Positions 1 to 6,857 of a DNA stretch of 12,445 nt are shown here, piece by piece (position 1 is the stretch's first letter; the number at the start of each line of letters is the position of its first letter). Under the pieces are notes generated by a model, which made no database searches, had not been told where the DNA came from, and saw only the letters and a program-made list of their open reading frames with translations. The stretch comes from Pseudomonadota bacterium (lineage in GTDB: Bacteria > Pseudomonadota > Gammaproteobacteria > Burkholderiales > Burkholderiaceae): NCBI GenBank assembly GCA_029777935.1, contig JAKORH010000004.1, positions 1 through 12,445 of the forward strand, written 5' to 3'. A program made the translations under genes and the position numbers.

Positions 1-1
1 G

Positions 2-139
2 CTGCTGGTGATGGAGGCGATGAAGATGGAGCACACGATCGTGGCACCCGCCGACGGCGTGGTCGACGAGGTGCTGTACGACGTCGGCGACCAGGTGATC
101 GAAGGCGCGCCGTTGGTCGCGTTCACGCCGGACGAATGA
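2..139 (+). CDS. mccA: Biotin carboxyl carrier C-terminus of an acyl-CoA carboxylase alpha subunit (partial)
   Basis: Only the last 45 codons are present; the 5' part lies outside the window. The visible peptide opens with LLVMEAMKMEH, the biotinyl-domain signature. The lysine at codon 23-25 is the expected biotin attachment site, flanked by the usual two methionines. The rest (APADGVV...VGDQVIEGAPLVAF) is the normal second half of the biotinyl beta-barrel, ending in TPDE at a TGA. In the family, the alpha subunit carries biotin carboxylase plus this carrier domain and works with a carboxyltransferase beta subunit on acyl-CoA in the cytoplasm. The domain alone cannot separate methylcrotonyl-CoA carboxylase from propionyl- or acetyl-CoA carboxylases. 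The methylcrotonyl assignment is inferred from the HMG-CoA lyase later in the window, which acts two steps further along leucine breakdown. The stop overlaps the start of the next gene (ATGA), so the two are probably translationally coupled. Confidence 0.85.
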   Translation: MLVMEAMKMEHTIVAPADGVVDEVLYDVGDQVIEGAPLVAFTPDE

Positions 140-1089
140 CGGACGCGATCCGCATCGTCGCCGCGCTCGGCAGCATGGCGCAGGGCGCGTGGCTCGACGC
201 GCTCGCCGGCGCGTTCGCCGCCGCGCGCCTCGACGCCGAGGTGACAGTGTTCGACGGCCGCGCGCGCGACGCGCGCTACGCGGTCGTGTGGCTGCCGCCG
301 CCGGAACTGTTCACAGTCGAGACCAGGCTCGCCGCGGTGTTCAACGTCGGCGCCGGCGTCGAGGCGTTGCTGGTCAATCCTGCCTTGCCGCCCGCGCTGC
401 CGCTGATCCGGCTGGTCGATGCCGGCATGGCGCCGAAGATGGCCGAATACGTGTGCTTCTATCTGGCGCGCATCACGCGCGGGCTCGACCGCTTCGGCGG
501 GCCGCAGAAGCTGCGCGACTGGAACGTCGACCGGCCGCGCGGCACGCCGCCCGCGGTCGGCGTGATGGGGCTGGGCGCGATCGGCGCGACCATCGCGCGC
601 GCGGTCACCGTGTTCGGCTATCCGGCGCTCGGTTGGTCGCGCACGAGCAAGGACGTCGACGGCGTGCGCTGCTACGCCGGAGCCGACGGCCTGCGCGACT
701 TCCTCGCGCGATCGAACTTCCTCGTCAACGTGCTGCCGCTCACGAGCGACACCGAGAACCTGCTCGATGCGAAGCTGTTCGCGCAGCTTCCGCGCGGTGC
801 GCACCTGATCAACGTCGGCCGCGGCGGCACGATCGTCGACGCCGATCTCCTCGCTGCGCTCGACAGCGGGCAGCTTGCCAGCGCCACGCTCGACGTGTTC
901 CGCACCGAGCCGCTGCCGGACGACCATCCGTTCTGGCACCACCCGCGCGTCACCGTCACGCCGCACCTGTCGGGGCCGACGCCGCGCGAGCCGGCGGCCG
1001 CTCAGATCGCCGAGGCAATCCGCCGGCTCGAAGCCGGTGCGTCACCCGCGACGCTGCCGGGCTTCGTCGAGCGCGCGCGCGGCTACTGA
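136..1089 (+). CDS. ghrA: Glyoxylate/hydroxypyruvate reductase A-type D-2-hydroxyacid dehydrogenase
   Basis: The 317-residue product is a cytoplasmic NAD(P)H-dependent 2-hydroxyacid dehydrogenase. The GhrA branch reduces glyoxylate to glycolate and hydroxypyruvate to glycerate. The Rossmann motif GLGAIG is at residues 145-150. The second signature, INVGRGGTIVD, lies at about 225-235 with catalytic Arg229. TEP supplies Glu258 and TPHLSG supplies catalytic His277. Length and the short N-terminal substrate domain match GhrA rather than longer SerA-type enzymes. The ATG overlaps the upstream carboxylase stop by 4 bases, which supports this start and suggests one transcript. At the other end, its last 7 bases overlap the last bases of the convergent leuD-like gene. 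Its role beside a carboxylase is unclear; it may clear a 2-oxoacid. Family assignment is firm, but exact substrate is not. Confidence 0.9.
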   Translation: MTDAIRIVAALGSMAQGAWLDALAGAFAAARLDAEVTVFDGRARDARYAVVWLPPPELFTVETRLAAVFNVGAGVEALLVNPALPPALPLIRLVDAGMAPKMAEYVCFYLARITRGLDRFGGPQKLRDWNVDRPRGTPPAVGVMGLGAIGATIARAVTVFGYPALGWSRTSKDVDGVRCYAGADGLRDFLARSNFLVNVLPLTSDTENLLDAKLFAQLPRGAHLINVGRGGTIVDADLLAALDSGQLASATLDVFRTEPLPDDHPFWHHPRVTVTPHLSGPTPREPAAAQIAEAIRRLEAGASPATLPGFVERARGY

Positions 1090-1706
1090 CCCGCGTTGTG
1101 GATCCACGGCCGCAGCTCGCGGTCGGCCGCCTGGAATGCCGCGATCTCGGCCTCGCGCGCGAGCGTCAGCCCGATGTCGTCGAGCCCCTCGAGCAGCGCG
1201 CGGCGGCGGTGCGCATCGACGTGGAAAGCATGCCGCTCGCCCCACGCGGTGCGGACTTCGAGCTGCTGCAGATCGACCGCCATCCGCGCCTGCGCCGGGT
1301 TCGCTTCGAGGCGCTGCGCGATCGCCTCGACCGCGGGCTGCGGCAGCCTGACCGGCAGCACGCCGTTCTGGAAGCAGTTGGAGAAGAAGATGTCGCCGTA
1401 CGACGGCGCGATGACGGCGCGGACGCCCGCGCCCTTGAGCGCCCACACCGCCATCTCGCGCGACGAGCCGCAGCCGAAGTTCGGCCCCGCGACGAGGATC
1501 GACGCGCCGCGAAACGCGGAGCGGTTCAGCACGAAGTCGGGGTTTTCGCTGCCGTCCGGCAGATAGCGCAGCGGCTCGAACGCCCACGGGCCGAGCGCGT
1601 CGGGCGCGAGCTTCGCCAGCCGCTCGATGCGGATGATGACGTCGGTGTCGATGTTCGGCACGAAGAGCGGCGCCGCGATGCCTTCGAGCACGGTGAACTC
1701 TTCCAT
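1083..1706 (-). CDS. leuD: LeuD-like small subunit of an aconitase-family hydro-lyase (3-isopropylmalate dehydratase type)
   Basis: The 207-residue protein has the swivelling aconitase C-domain fold of LeuD. NIDTD is at residues 18-22, NFGCGSSRE at 76-84, and GDIF...N..QNG at about 104-115. GLDDIGLTL near the C-terminus matches the GLDSIGLTL of E. coli LeuD. It should pair with the LeuC-like subunit encoded upstream to move or add water on a hydroxy- or unsaturated dicarboxylate. Two usually conserved spots differ. The IIPKQFL-type segment is IIRIERL here (residues 24-30), and SREHAPWAL is SREMAVWAL (82-90). The first region borders the substrate pocket in this superfamily, so a substrate other than isopropylmalate is plausible. 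The start is an ATG with an AAGGGA ribosome site about 8 bases upstream. A 247-base repeat-filled gap separates it from leuC, unusually wide for subunits of one enzyme. The symbol marks the family only. Confidence 0.88.
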   Translation of the reverse strand: MEEFTVLEGIAAPLFVPNIDTDVIIRIERLAKLAPDALGPWAFEPLRYLPDGSENPDFVLNRSAFRGASILVAGPNFGCGSSREMAVWALKGAGVRAVIAPSYGDIFFSNCFQNGVLPVRLPQPAVEAIAQRLEANPAQARMAVDLQQLEVRTAWGERHAFHVDAHRRRALLEGLDDIGLTLAREAEIAAFQAADRELRPWIHNAGQ

Positions 1707-1733
1707 CGATTATTCCCTTCCATTCAAGCGAAA

Positions 1734-1943
1734 GCTCCCTCTCCCACACGGGGCGAAGGCGGGGCTTCGCGAAGCGCGAGCTTCGCGCCGCCGCAGCGAC
1801 AGGCGCCTGCAAGCGCCTGGCTCCGGGTTGGGGTGAGGGCGCCGATCCGGCCGCAACATGATGGCTAATGAAAGACGCCCTCATCCCCCGCCCCGGATCA
1901 AGTCCGGGGCAAGCTCTTCTCCCGCTGATGCGGGAGAAGGAGC
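1734..1943. repeat. Two inverted copies of a GC-rich palindromic intergenic repeat
   Basis: The gap between the leuC-like and leuD-like genes holds two copies of one repeat type facing each other. Copy A (1734-1843) begins GCTCCCTCTCCC and ends GGGGTGAGGGCG. Copy B (1874-1943) begins CGCCCTCATCCCC and ends GGGAGAAGGAGC, the reverse complement of the copy A borders with one mismatch and one indel. Copy B contains two clean hairpins: an 8-bp stem at 1890-1910 and a 10-bp stem at 1916-1939. Copy A has a different interior, with a 7-bp hairpin at 1769-1786. The border layout resembles interspersed repeats of many Burkholderiales genomes; that resemblance is from memory. In the transcript the copies could pair into one large structure between the two subunit genes. 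Confidence 0.7.
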
Positions 1944-1953
1944 CGAGCGAGTG

Positions 1954-3348
1954 TCATATGGTGTCGACGATCTCGCCCGCGATCGCGCAGGCGGCGGCGA
2001 GCGCGGGGCTCGCCAGATGCGTGCGCGCGCGCGGACCCTGGCGGCCGACGAAGTTGCGGTTCGACGTCGACACACAGCGCGCCTCGGGTTCGACCATCTC
2101 GCCGTTGGCGCCGACGCACAGCGAGCAGCCCGGCTCGCGCCATTCGAAGCCGGCCTCGCGGAACACGCGGTCGAGCCCTTCGGCCTCGGCGTCGCGCTTG
2201 ACTTGCTGCGAACCCGGAACGACCCACGCGCGTACGTGCGGCGCGACCCTGCGCCCGCGCGCGACTTCAGCCGCGCGCCGCAAATCCGGCAGGCGGCTGT
2301 TGGTGCACGAACCGATGAACACGCGGTCGATCTTCGTGCCCGCGATCGGCTGGCCCGCCTTCAGCCCCATGTACGCGAGCGCGGCTTCGATCGCGTGCCG
2401 GCGCAGCGGATCGCTTTCGCCGGCCGGATCGGGCACGCGACCGTCGACCGGAATCGTCGCCTCCGGGCTCGTGCCCCAGGTGATCTGCGGCCGCACCAAT
2501 GAGGCGTCGATGCGCTCTTCGCGATCGAAGCGCGCACCCGAATCGCTCTTCAGTTCGCGCCACGATTCGAGCGCGCGCCGCCGGTCGGCGCCCTTCGGCG
2601 CGAACGGCCGGCTCGCGATCCACGCGAACGTGCGCTCGTCCGGCGCGATCATGCCCATGCGCGCCCCCATCTCGATCGACAGATTGCACATCGTGAGCCG
2701 GCCCTCGATGTCCATCGCTTCGATCGCCGCGCCCGCGTACTCGACTGCATGGCCGGTCGCGCCGGCCGCGCCGAGCGTGCCGATCACATGCAGGATCAGG
2801 TCCTTCGGCTCCACGCCGGCGCGCAGCGTGCCGTCGAACGAAATGCGCAGCGTCCGCGGCCGCTGTTGCAGGATCGTCTGCGTGGCCAGCACGTGCACGA
2901 TTTCGGAGGCGCCGATGCCCCACGCGAGCGCGCCGAGCGCGCCATGCGTGCTGGTGTGGCTGTCGCCGCAGACGACCAGCGCGCCGGGCAGCGTCAGCCC
3001 CAGCTCGGGCCCGATCACGTGCACGATGCCCTGTCCGGGTTCGTTGACGTCGAAGTAACGGATGCCCCGCGTGCGGCAGCCGTCGCGGAGCTGACGGATC
3101 AGCCTCTCGGCCCACGGCTCCGCGCCGCCGATCCGGCCCGGCGCCGACGACACCACGTGATCAGGGACGCCAAAGGTCAGCTCCGGACTGTGCACGCGCA
3201 GCCCGCGGCGCTCGAGCTCCGCGAACGCCAGATGCGCACCGAGATCGTGGATCACGTGGCGGTCGACGTGCAGCAGCGCCCAGCCATCGTGGAGATCGGC
3301 AACGACGTGCGCGTCCCACAGTTTGTCGAACAGCGTGCGTCCGCTCAT
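1954..3348 (-). CDS. leuC: LeuC-like large subunit of an aconitase-family hydro-lyase (3-isopropylmalate dehydratase type)
   Basis: The 464-residue protein is the [4Fe-4S] catalytic subunit of a LeuCD-type dehydratase. The three cluster cysteines are visible: Cys348 in FIGSCTNSR and Cys408/Cys411 in PGCSLC. GDSHTSTHGALGALAWGIG is at about 128-146, followed by LATQTI, and STSNRNFVGRQG is at 427-438. The cysteine spacing matches E. coli LeuC almost exactly. It departs from the biosynthetic enzyme in several places. After the cluster cysteines it reads CVGANGE instead of CLAMN, and the N-terminus has HVIHDLG rather than HLVHEVTSP. The ATG is preceded by AAGGGGG with 4 bases between; the longer open frame to 3474 would run through hairpin DNA and is rejected. 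leuA and leuB are absent nearby. The C-C lyase gene upstream suggests a catabolic role, perhaps as a methylmalate- or dimethylmaleate-type hydratase. Family is certain; substrate is inferred. Confidence 0.9.
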   Translation of the reverse strand: MSGRTLFDKLWDAHVVADLHDGWALLHVDRHVIHDLGAHLAFAELERRGLRVHSPELTFGVPDHVVSSAPGRIGGAEPWAERLIRQLRDGCRTRGIRYFDVNEPGQGIVHVIGPELGLTLPGALVVCGDSHTSTHGALGALAWGIGASEIVHVLATQTILQQRPRTLRISFDGTLRAGVEPKDLILHVIGTLGAAGATGHAVEYAGAAIEAMDIEGRLTMCNLSIEMGARMGMIAPDERTFAWIASRPFAPKGADRRRALESWRELKSDSGARFDREERIDASLVRPQITWGTSPEATIPVDGRVPDPAGESDPLRRHAIEAALAYMGLKAGQPIAGTKIDRVFIGSCTNSRLPDLRRAAEVARGRRVAPHVRAWVVPGSQQVKRDAEAEGLDRVFREAGFEWREPGCSLCVGANGEMVEPEARCVSTSNRNFVGRQGPRARTHLASPALAAACAIAGEIVDTI

Positions 3349-3376
3349 GTTGCCCCCTTCGCGCCTGCGGCGCTGT

Positions 3377-3472
3377 CCCCCCGAGGGGGGTGAGAGCCGC
3401 GGCTCCAAGCCCGCCTGCGCGGGCTTGGACGGCTCGAACGCCCGTCGCGTCTCGCGACGGGCTCTTCGAGCC
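3377..3472. repeat. Cluster of three perfect hairpins between the lyase and leuC-like genes
   Basis: The 148-base gap holds three consecutive stem-loops. The first is six C then six G around GA (3377-3390). The second has a 10-bp perfect stem CCAAGCCCGC with a 4-base loop (3405-3428). The third is compound: an outer 8-bp arm GGCTCGAA/TTCGAGCC (3431-3438 with 3465-3472) encloses a 9-bp stem CCCGTCGCG/CGCGACGGG (3441-3449 with 3453-3461). None is followed by a run of T on the minus strand, so a classical intrinsic terminator is not supported. The structures could still stabilise or attenuate the transcript after the lyase gene. The composition suggests a mobile or interspersed palindromic element. 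Confidence 0.65.
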
Positions 3473-3496
3473 ATCTTGGGGCGGCCCGGCGATGGC

Positions 3497-4363
3497 TCAT
3501 ACCTGCGCGAAGCGCTTCTCGAATGCCCACACGTCGGGGAAGCCGACGAGTTCGTGCAGTTCGCCCATCGTGAACGCGGGCACCGGCGAACCCGTCGTGC
3601 TGCCGTGCTCCTTCAGATAAGCATAGGACGCCTGCAACGCCGCGCACACCGGACCCATGCCGGCCGAAGGGTAGATCGCGATGTCGAAACCCCATGCCTT
3701 CAGGTCGTTCGCCTCGATCACCGGCGACTTGCCGGTCGGCACCATGTTGGCGAGCAGCCACGCGTCGATCTCTTCGCCGACGCGGCGGAACTCGTCGGCC
3801 GACTCGGGCGCCTCGACGAAGACGATGTCGGCGCCCGCCTTCGCGAACGCCTGGCCGCGGCGGATCGCCTCGTCGAGCCCCAGCCCCGTGCGCGCGTCGG
3901 TGCGGGCGATGATCAGCGTGTCGTCGCGCCGGCACGCATCGAGCGCGACCTCGATCTTGCGCAGCATTTCGTCGAGCGGCACGACGCGCCGGTTCGGCGT
4001 GTGGCCGCACTTCTTCGGCGTCTCCTGATCCTCGATCTGGATCGCCTGCACGCCGGCGGCTTCATAGCCGCGCACCGTTTGACGCACGTTGATCAGCCCG
4101 CCGAAGCCGGTGTCGGCATCGGCGATCAGCGGCGTCGTAGTTCCTTCCGCGATTGTGCGCGCGCGCGACTGCATGTCGGTGTAAGTCGCGAGCCCCGCAT
4201 CGGCCAGGCCGAGATAGGAAGCGGAGATGCCGTAGCCGGTCATGTACAGCGCCTTGAAGCCCATGCGGTCGGCGATGCGCGCCGAGAACATCTCGAACAC
4301 GCCCGGCGCGACGATGAATTCGCCGCGATCGAGCAGGGGTTTCAGTCGGGTGGTGGCGGTCAT
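3497..4363 (-). CDS. Isocitrate lyase/PEP mutase-family C-C lyase (methylisocitrate/dimethylmalate lyase-like)
   Basis: This 288-residue cytoplasmic enzyme has the alpha/beta-barrel of the ICL/PEPM superfamily. Visible motifs are the metal-binding ADADTGFG (residues 81-88, Asp82/Asp84), IEDQ (110-113), the gating loop with catalytic cysteine KKCGH (117-121), and ARTDAR (153-158). The Cys in the loop places it with C-C lyases (isocitrate, methylisocitrate, dimethylmalate lyases) rather than PEP mutase, whose loop lacks it. Such lyases split 2-hydroxy acids by retro-aldol or retro-Claisen chemistry to pyruvate or glyoxylate plus another acid. The ATG is preceded by GGAGGAAG, a strong ribosome site, and lies 14 bases after the permease stop, so it is in the same operon. 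With LeuCD-like genes directly downstream, a hydratase-then-lyase pathway is likely. PrpB is less likely, because no prpC or acnD is present. Confidence 0.88.
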   Translation of the reverse strand: MTATTRLKPLLDRGEFIVAPGVFEMFSARIADRMGFKALYMTGYGISASYLGLADAGLATYTDMQSRARTIAEGTTTPLIADADTGFGGLINVRQTVRGYEAAGVQAIQIEDQETPKKCGHTPNRRVVPLDEMLRKIEVALDACRRDDTLIIARTDARTGLGLDEAIRRGQAFAKAGADIVFVEAPESADEFRRVGEEIDAWLLANMVPTGKSPVIEANDLKAWGFDIAIYPSAGMGPVCAALQASYAYLKEHGSTTGSPVPAFTMGELHELVGFPDVWAFEKRFAQV

Positions 4364-4377
4364 GCTTCCTCCGTCGT

Positions 4378-5151
4378 TCAGGTGCGCCGGTGCAGGCGCG
4401 CGTCGAGTGCGAGCAGCGCCCAGCTTGCGGCGGTGGCGAACGTCACCAGCAGCAATGCGAGCGCGATGATCGTGGCGACGTCATTAGTTTCCATCGCGCG
4501 CACCAGCAGGTAGCCGATGCCGCGCTGCGAGGCGAACATCTCCCCGATCAGCGTGCCGAGCAGCGTCAGCGCGAAGCCGACGCGGAAGCCCGATACGATC
4601 TCCGGAATCGTCGCGGGCACCATCACGTGCGCGGCGGTCTGCCACGGCGACAGGCGCAGCGCGCGGCTCGTGCGCAGGTACACGTGCGGCAGGCTGCGCA
4701 CCGCGTTCATCGTGAACAGGATCACCGGAATGATCCCGTGCAGCGCACCGAACGCGATCTTGGCCGAGATGCCCAGCCCGAACAGCAGCAGGATCACCGG
4801 GTACAGCGTGATCTTCGGGATCGAATACAGCGCCACCAGCATCGGCTCTGCCACTTCGCCCGACAGGCGATGCGCGCCGAGCAGCACGCCCAGCGCGAGC
4901 CCGCCCGCGAGCGAGATCACGAGTGCGGTCGCGAACGCGCGCCCCGTCTCCGCTGCGTGCTGGCCGAAGTCGCCGGCGCTCATGATCGCGGCGAGCTTGT
5001 GCACCGTTTGCAGCGGCGCGGTCAGCACCTGCGGCCCGGCGATCCACGCCAGCAGTTGCCAGACCGCGACCAGCGCGGCGACGAGCAGCCATGTATCGCG
5101 CGCGGCGCCTTGCGCGCGGACCGCGGCCAGTTCCTCGGCGACGGCGGCCAT
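4378..5151 (-). CDS. ABC transporter permease, NitT/TauT family (SsuC/TauC-like), second of two
   Basis: The 257-residue inner-membrane protein has about six hydrophobic segments, for example around 22-38, 72-93, 107-127, 135-150, 192-204 and 225-247. The cytoplasmic coupling loop SRALRLSPWQ...PATIPEIVSG at about 162-188 is the EAA motif that docks onto the ATPase. GEMFASQRGIGYL after it is typical of the SsuC/TauC group. It would form half of the import channel, with the other permease in this block as likely partner. The start ATG has AAGG 7 bases upstream. A 122-base gap holding a long inverted repeat separates it from the first permease, while the following lyase gene is only 14 bases away. 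The imported ligand cannot be inferred from the permease. Confidence 0.88.
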   Translation of the reverse strand: MAAVAEELAAVRAQGAARDTWLLVAALVAVWQLLAWIAGPQVLTAPLQTVHKLAAIMSAGDFGQHAAETGRAFATALVISLAGGLALGVLLGAHRLSGEVAEPMLVALYSIPKITLYPVILLLFGLGISAKIAFGALHGIIPVILFTMNAVRSLPHVYLRTSRALRLSPWQTAAHVMVPATIPEIVSGFRVGFALTLLGTLIGEMFASQRGIGYLLVRAMETNDVATIIALALLLVTFATAASWALLALDARLHRRT

Positions 5152-5174
5152 TTATCGACCTTCGACACAAGTGC

Positions 5175-5252
5175 GTGTCGTTCCCGCGCAAGCGGGAACC
5201 CAGTGTCTTTCTCCATCAAGGCACTGGATCCCCGCGTTCGCGGGGATGACAC
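5175..5252. repeat. Long imperfect inverted repeat between the two permease genes
   Basis: Two 36-base arms (5175-5210 and 5217-5252) match at 28 of 36 positions when one is reverse-complemented. Each arm contains its own perfect hairpin: TTCCCGC/GCGGGAA around GCAA (5181-5198), and ATCCCCGCG/CGCGGGGAT around TT (5228-5247). Both arms carry a CCAGTG-type core next to the hairpin. The layout (GTC, GC-rich hairpin, CCAGTG, spacer, CACTGG, hairpin, GAC) resembles a very abundant interspersed palindrome in Burkholderiales. In RNA the whole unit could fold into a long stem within the operon. Confidence 0.8.
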
Positions 5253-5273
5253 CCGCGTTGAATCGGTCGCTCA

Positions 5274-6026
5274 CTACCGCCCTCCGCGCCTCAGATAGAT
5301 GCGCCGCTCCCACGCGTACAGCGCCATGTTCGCGCCGCCGACGAACACGAGCAGGATCAGCATCAGCCCGTACATCGTCGCGTTGTCGAAACTGTTGTAC
5401 GCGAACGCGATGCGATAGCCGAAGCCGGCGCCGGCGAGCACGAACTCGCCCGCGATCACGCCGATGAACGAGTACACGATCGCGAGCTTCAGCCCCGTGA
5501 ACAGATACGGCGCGCACGCCGGCGCAGTCACGTGCACCAGTTCCTGCAACGCCGACAGCCGCAGCGCGCGCGCGGTGCGGCGCAGCGATCGCGGCACGCG
5601 CTCGAATCCTGCCAGCGTGTTGATCGCCATCGCGACCACCGCGAACACGAAACCGATCGCCACCAGCGGCCAGCGATTGAGCCCGAACAGCACGATGAAC
5701 AGCGGATAGAACATGAACGTCGGCACCGCGTAGTAGCTCGCCAGCAGCGGATCGGCCGCGCGCCGCAGCCGCGGCAGCCGGTAGAGCGTGTAGCCGAGCG
5801 CCAGACCGGCGACGACCGAAAGCACGAGCGCGAGCGCGACATTCTGCAGCGTCAGCAGCATGTCCTTGTGATACTCGCCCGAGGCGAGCAGGCGCCACGC
5901 GCCGGCGACCATCTTCGACGGCGCGATCACCGCGACCGGATCGACGCGACCGCTGCGGCACGCCCATTCGAGCGCGCCGACCGCAGCAGCGATCAGCGCC
6001 AGCCGCAACCAGCTCGCCCTCGTCAT
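5274..6026 (-). CDS. ABC transporter permease, NitT/TauT family (SsuC/TauC-like), first of two
   Basis: The 250-residue product is an inner-membrane permease with about six predicted helices, including stretches near 7-22, 57-80, 98-116, 119-138, 181-199 and 219-237. The coupling loop ARALRLSALQ...APYLFTGLK lies at 152-180, followed by GEFVLAGAGFGY, which is diagnostic of the taurine/nitrate/sulfonate importer family. It differs clearly from the second permease of the block, so the channel is probably a heterodimer. The start chosen is the ATG that overlaps the ATPase stop (ATGA, 6023-6026). The open frame extends 19 codons upstream into the ATPase gene, but the overlap and the typical N-terminus favour the shorter form. 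No ribosome site of its own is evident, consistent with translational coupling. Confidence 0.88.
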   Translation of the reverse strand: MTRASWLRLALIAAAVGALEWACRSGRVDPVAVIAPSKMVAGAWRLLASGEYHKDMLLTLQNVALALVLSVVAGLALGYTLYRLPRLRRAADPLLASYYAVPTFMFYPLFIVLFGLNRWPLVAIGFVFAVVAMAINTLAGFERVPRSLRRTARALRLSALQELVHVTAPACAPYLFTGLKLAIVYSFIGVIAGEFVLAGAGFGYRIAFAYNSFDNATMYGLMLILLVFVGGANMALYAWERRIYLRRGGR

Positions 6027-6820
6027 GGCACGGCGTGCGCGACGCCGAGCGCCTTCATCGATTCGCCGCGCAGCTTCGACCACAACCGCGCGGTCACGGT
6101 GCCGAACTCGGCGCGCGCGACGATCGTGCTGTCGCGCTCGCGCGGCCAGCCGGTGTCGACGACGTCGATGAAACGCCCGGGCCGCGCCGACATCACGCCG
6201 ACGCGGTCCGACAGCATGGCGGCCTCATCGAGTGCGTGCGTAATCAGCAGCACGGTGGCGCTGGTGTCACGCCACAACCGCAAGAGTTCGTCGCCCATCA
6301 AGAGGCGCGTCTGCTGGTCGAGCGCGCCGAACGGCTCGTCGAGCAACAGCAGACGCGGCCGCAGCACCAGCGTGCGCGCGATGCACAGCCGCTGCCGCAT
6401 GCCGCCGGAAAGCTGCGCCGGATACGCGCGTGCAAAAGGCGCGAGCCCCATGAACGCGAGCGTGCGCTCGACGCGCTCCGCGCTCTCGCGTTCCGGCACG
6501 CCGGCGCGGCGCAGGCCGAACGCAGCGTTGTCCCACACGGTGAGCCACGGAAAGCTCGCATCCTCCTGGAACACGATGCCGACGCCATCGGGCACGCTGC
6601 CTTCGACCGCGCTCCCTTCGAACTCGACGCGGCCGGCAGAAGGCCGCGCCAACCCCGCGAGCACGTCGAGCAGCGTCGATTTGCCGCAGCCGGACGGGCC
6701 GACGACCGAGAAGAATTCGCCGCGCTTCAGTTCCAGATCGACCGGACCGAGCGCGTGCACTTCCTGGTTGCGATCGAGCGCCGGATACACGCGCGTGACG
6801 CCGGCCAGCCGGGCGTGCAC
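6023..6820 (-). CDS. ABC transporter ATP-binding protein, NitT/TauT family (SsuB/TauB-like)
   Basis: With the start chosen here the ATPase has 265 residues and all nucleotide-binding motifs. Walker A GPSGCGKST is at 41-49, the Q-loop Gln85 in FQED, signature LSGGM at 137-141, Walker B LLLLDEP at 157-163, D-loop GALD at 165-168 and switch His195 in ITHALDEA. It powers import by the two adjacent permeases on the cytoplasmic face. The start is uncertain. A GTG at 6820 has a strong GGAGGAG 9 bases upstream, whereas the more upstream GTG at 6844 has no ribosome site; the longer form would add 8 residues (273 aa). The gap from the binding-protein stop is 37 bases, and its own stop overlaps the next permease start. 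Substrate specificity does not reside in this subunit. Confidence 0.92.
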   Translation of the reverse strand: MHARLAGVTRVYPALDRNQEVHALGPVDLELKRGEFFSVVGPSGCGKSTLLDVLAGLARPSAGRVEFEGSAVEGSVPDGVGIVFQEDASFPWLTVWDNAAFGLRRAGVPERESAERVERTLAFMGLAPFARAYPAQLSGGMRQRLCIARTLVLRPRLLLLDEPFGALDQQTRLLMGDELLRLWRDTSATVLLITHALDEAAMLSDRVGVMSARPGRFIDVVDTGWPRERDSTIVARAEFGTVTARLWSKLRGESMKALGVAHAVP

Positions 6821-6857
6821 CCTGTCGCGCTCCTCCGCTTTCACGCGCCGAATGCGG

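Noticed and set aside
189..1868. 559-codon plus-strand frame across ghrA and leuD
   Set aside because: Arg-rich frame overlapping two genes with intact catalytic motifs; a compositional shadow.
3349..3474. N-terminal extension of the LeuC-like protein by 42 residues
   Set aside because: The added codons run through the intergenic hairpins; the ATG at 3348 has its own ribosome site and gives the normal family N-terminus.
1734..5252. Insertion-sequence ends
   Set aside because: No transposase frame lies between any pair of inverted repeats; the elements are too short and fit small palindromic repeats instead.
3349..5273. CRISPR-like array from the repeated hairpins
   Set aside because: The repeats in different gaps are of different sequence, irregularly spaced and separated by genes; there is no repeat-spacer periodicity and no cas gene.
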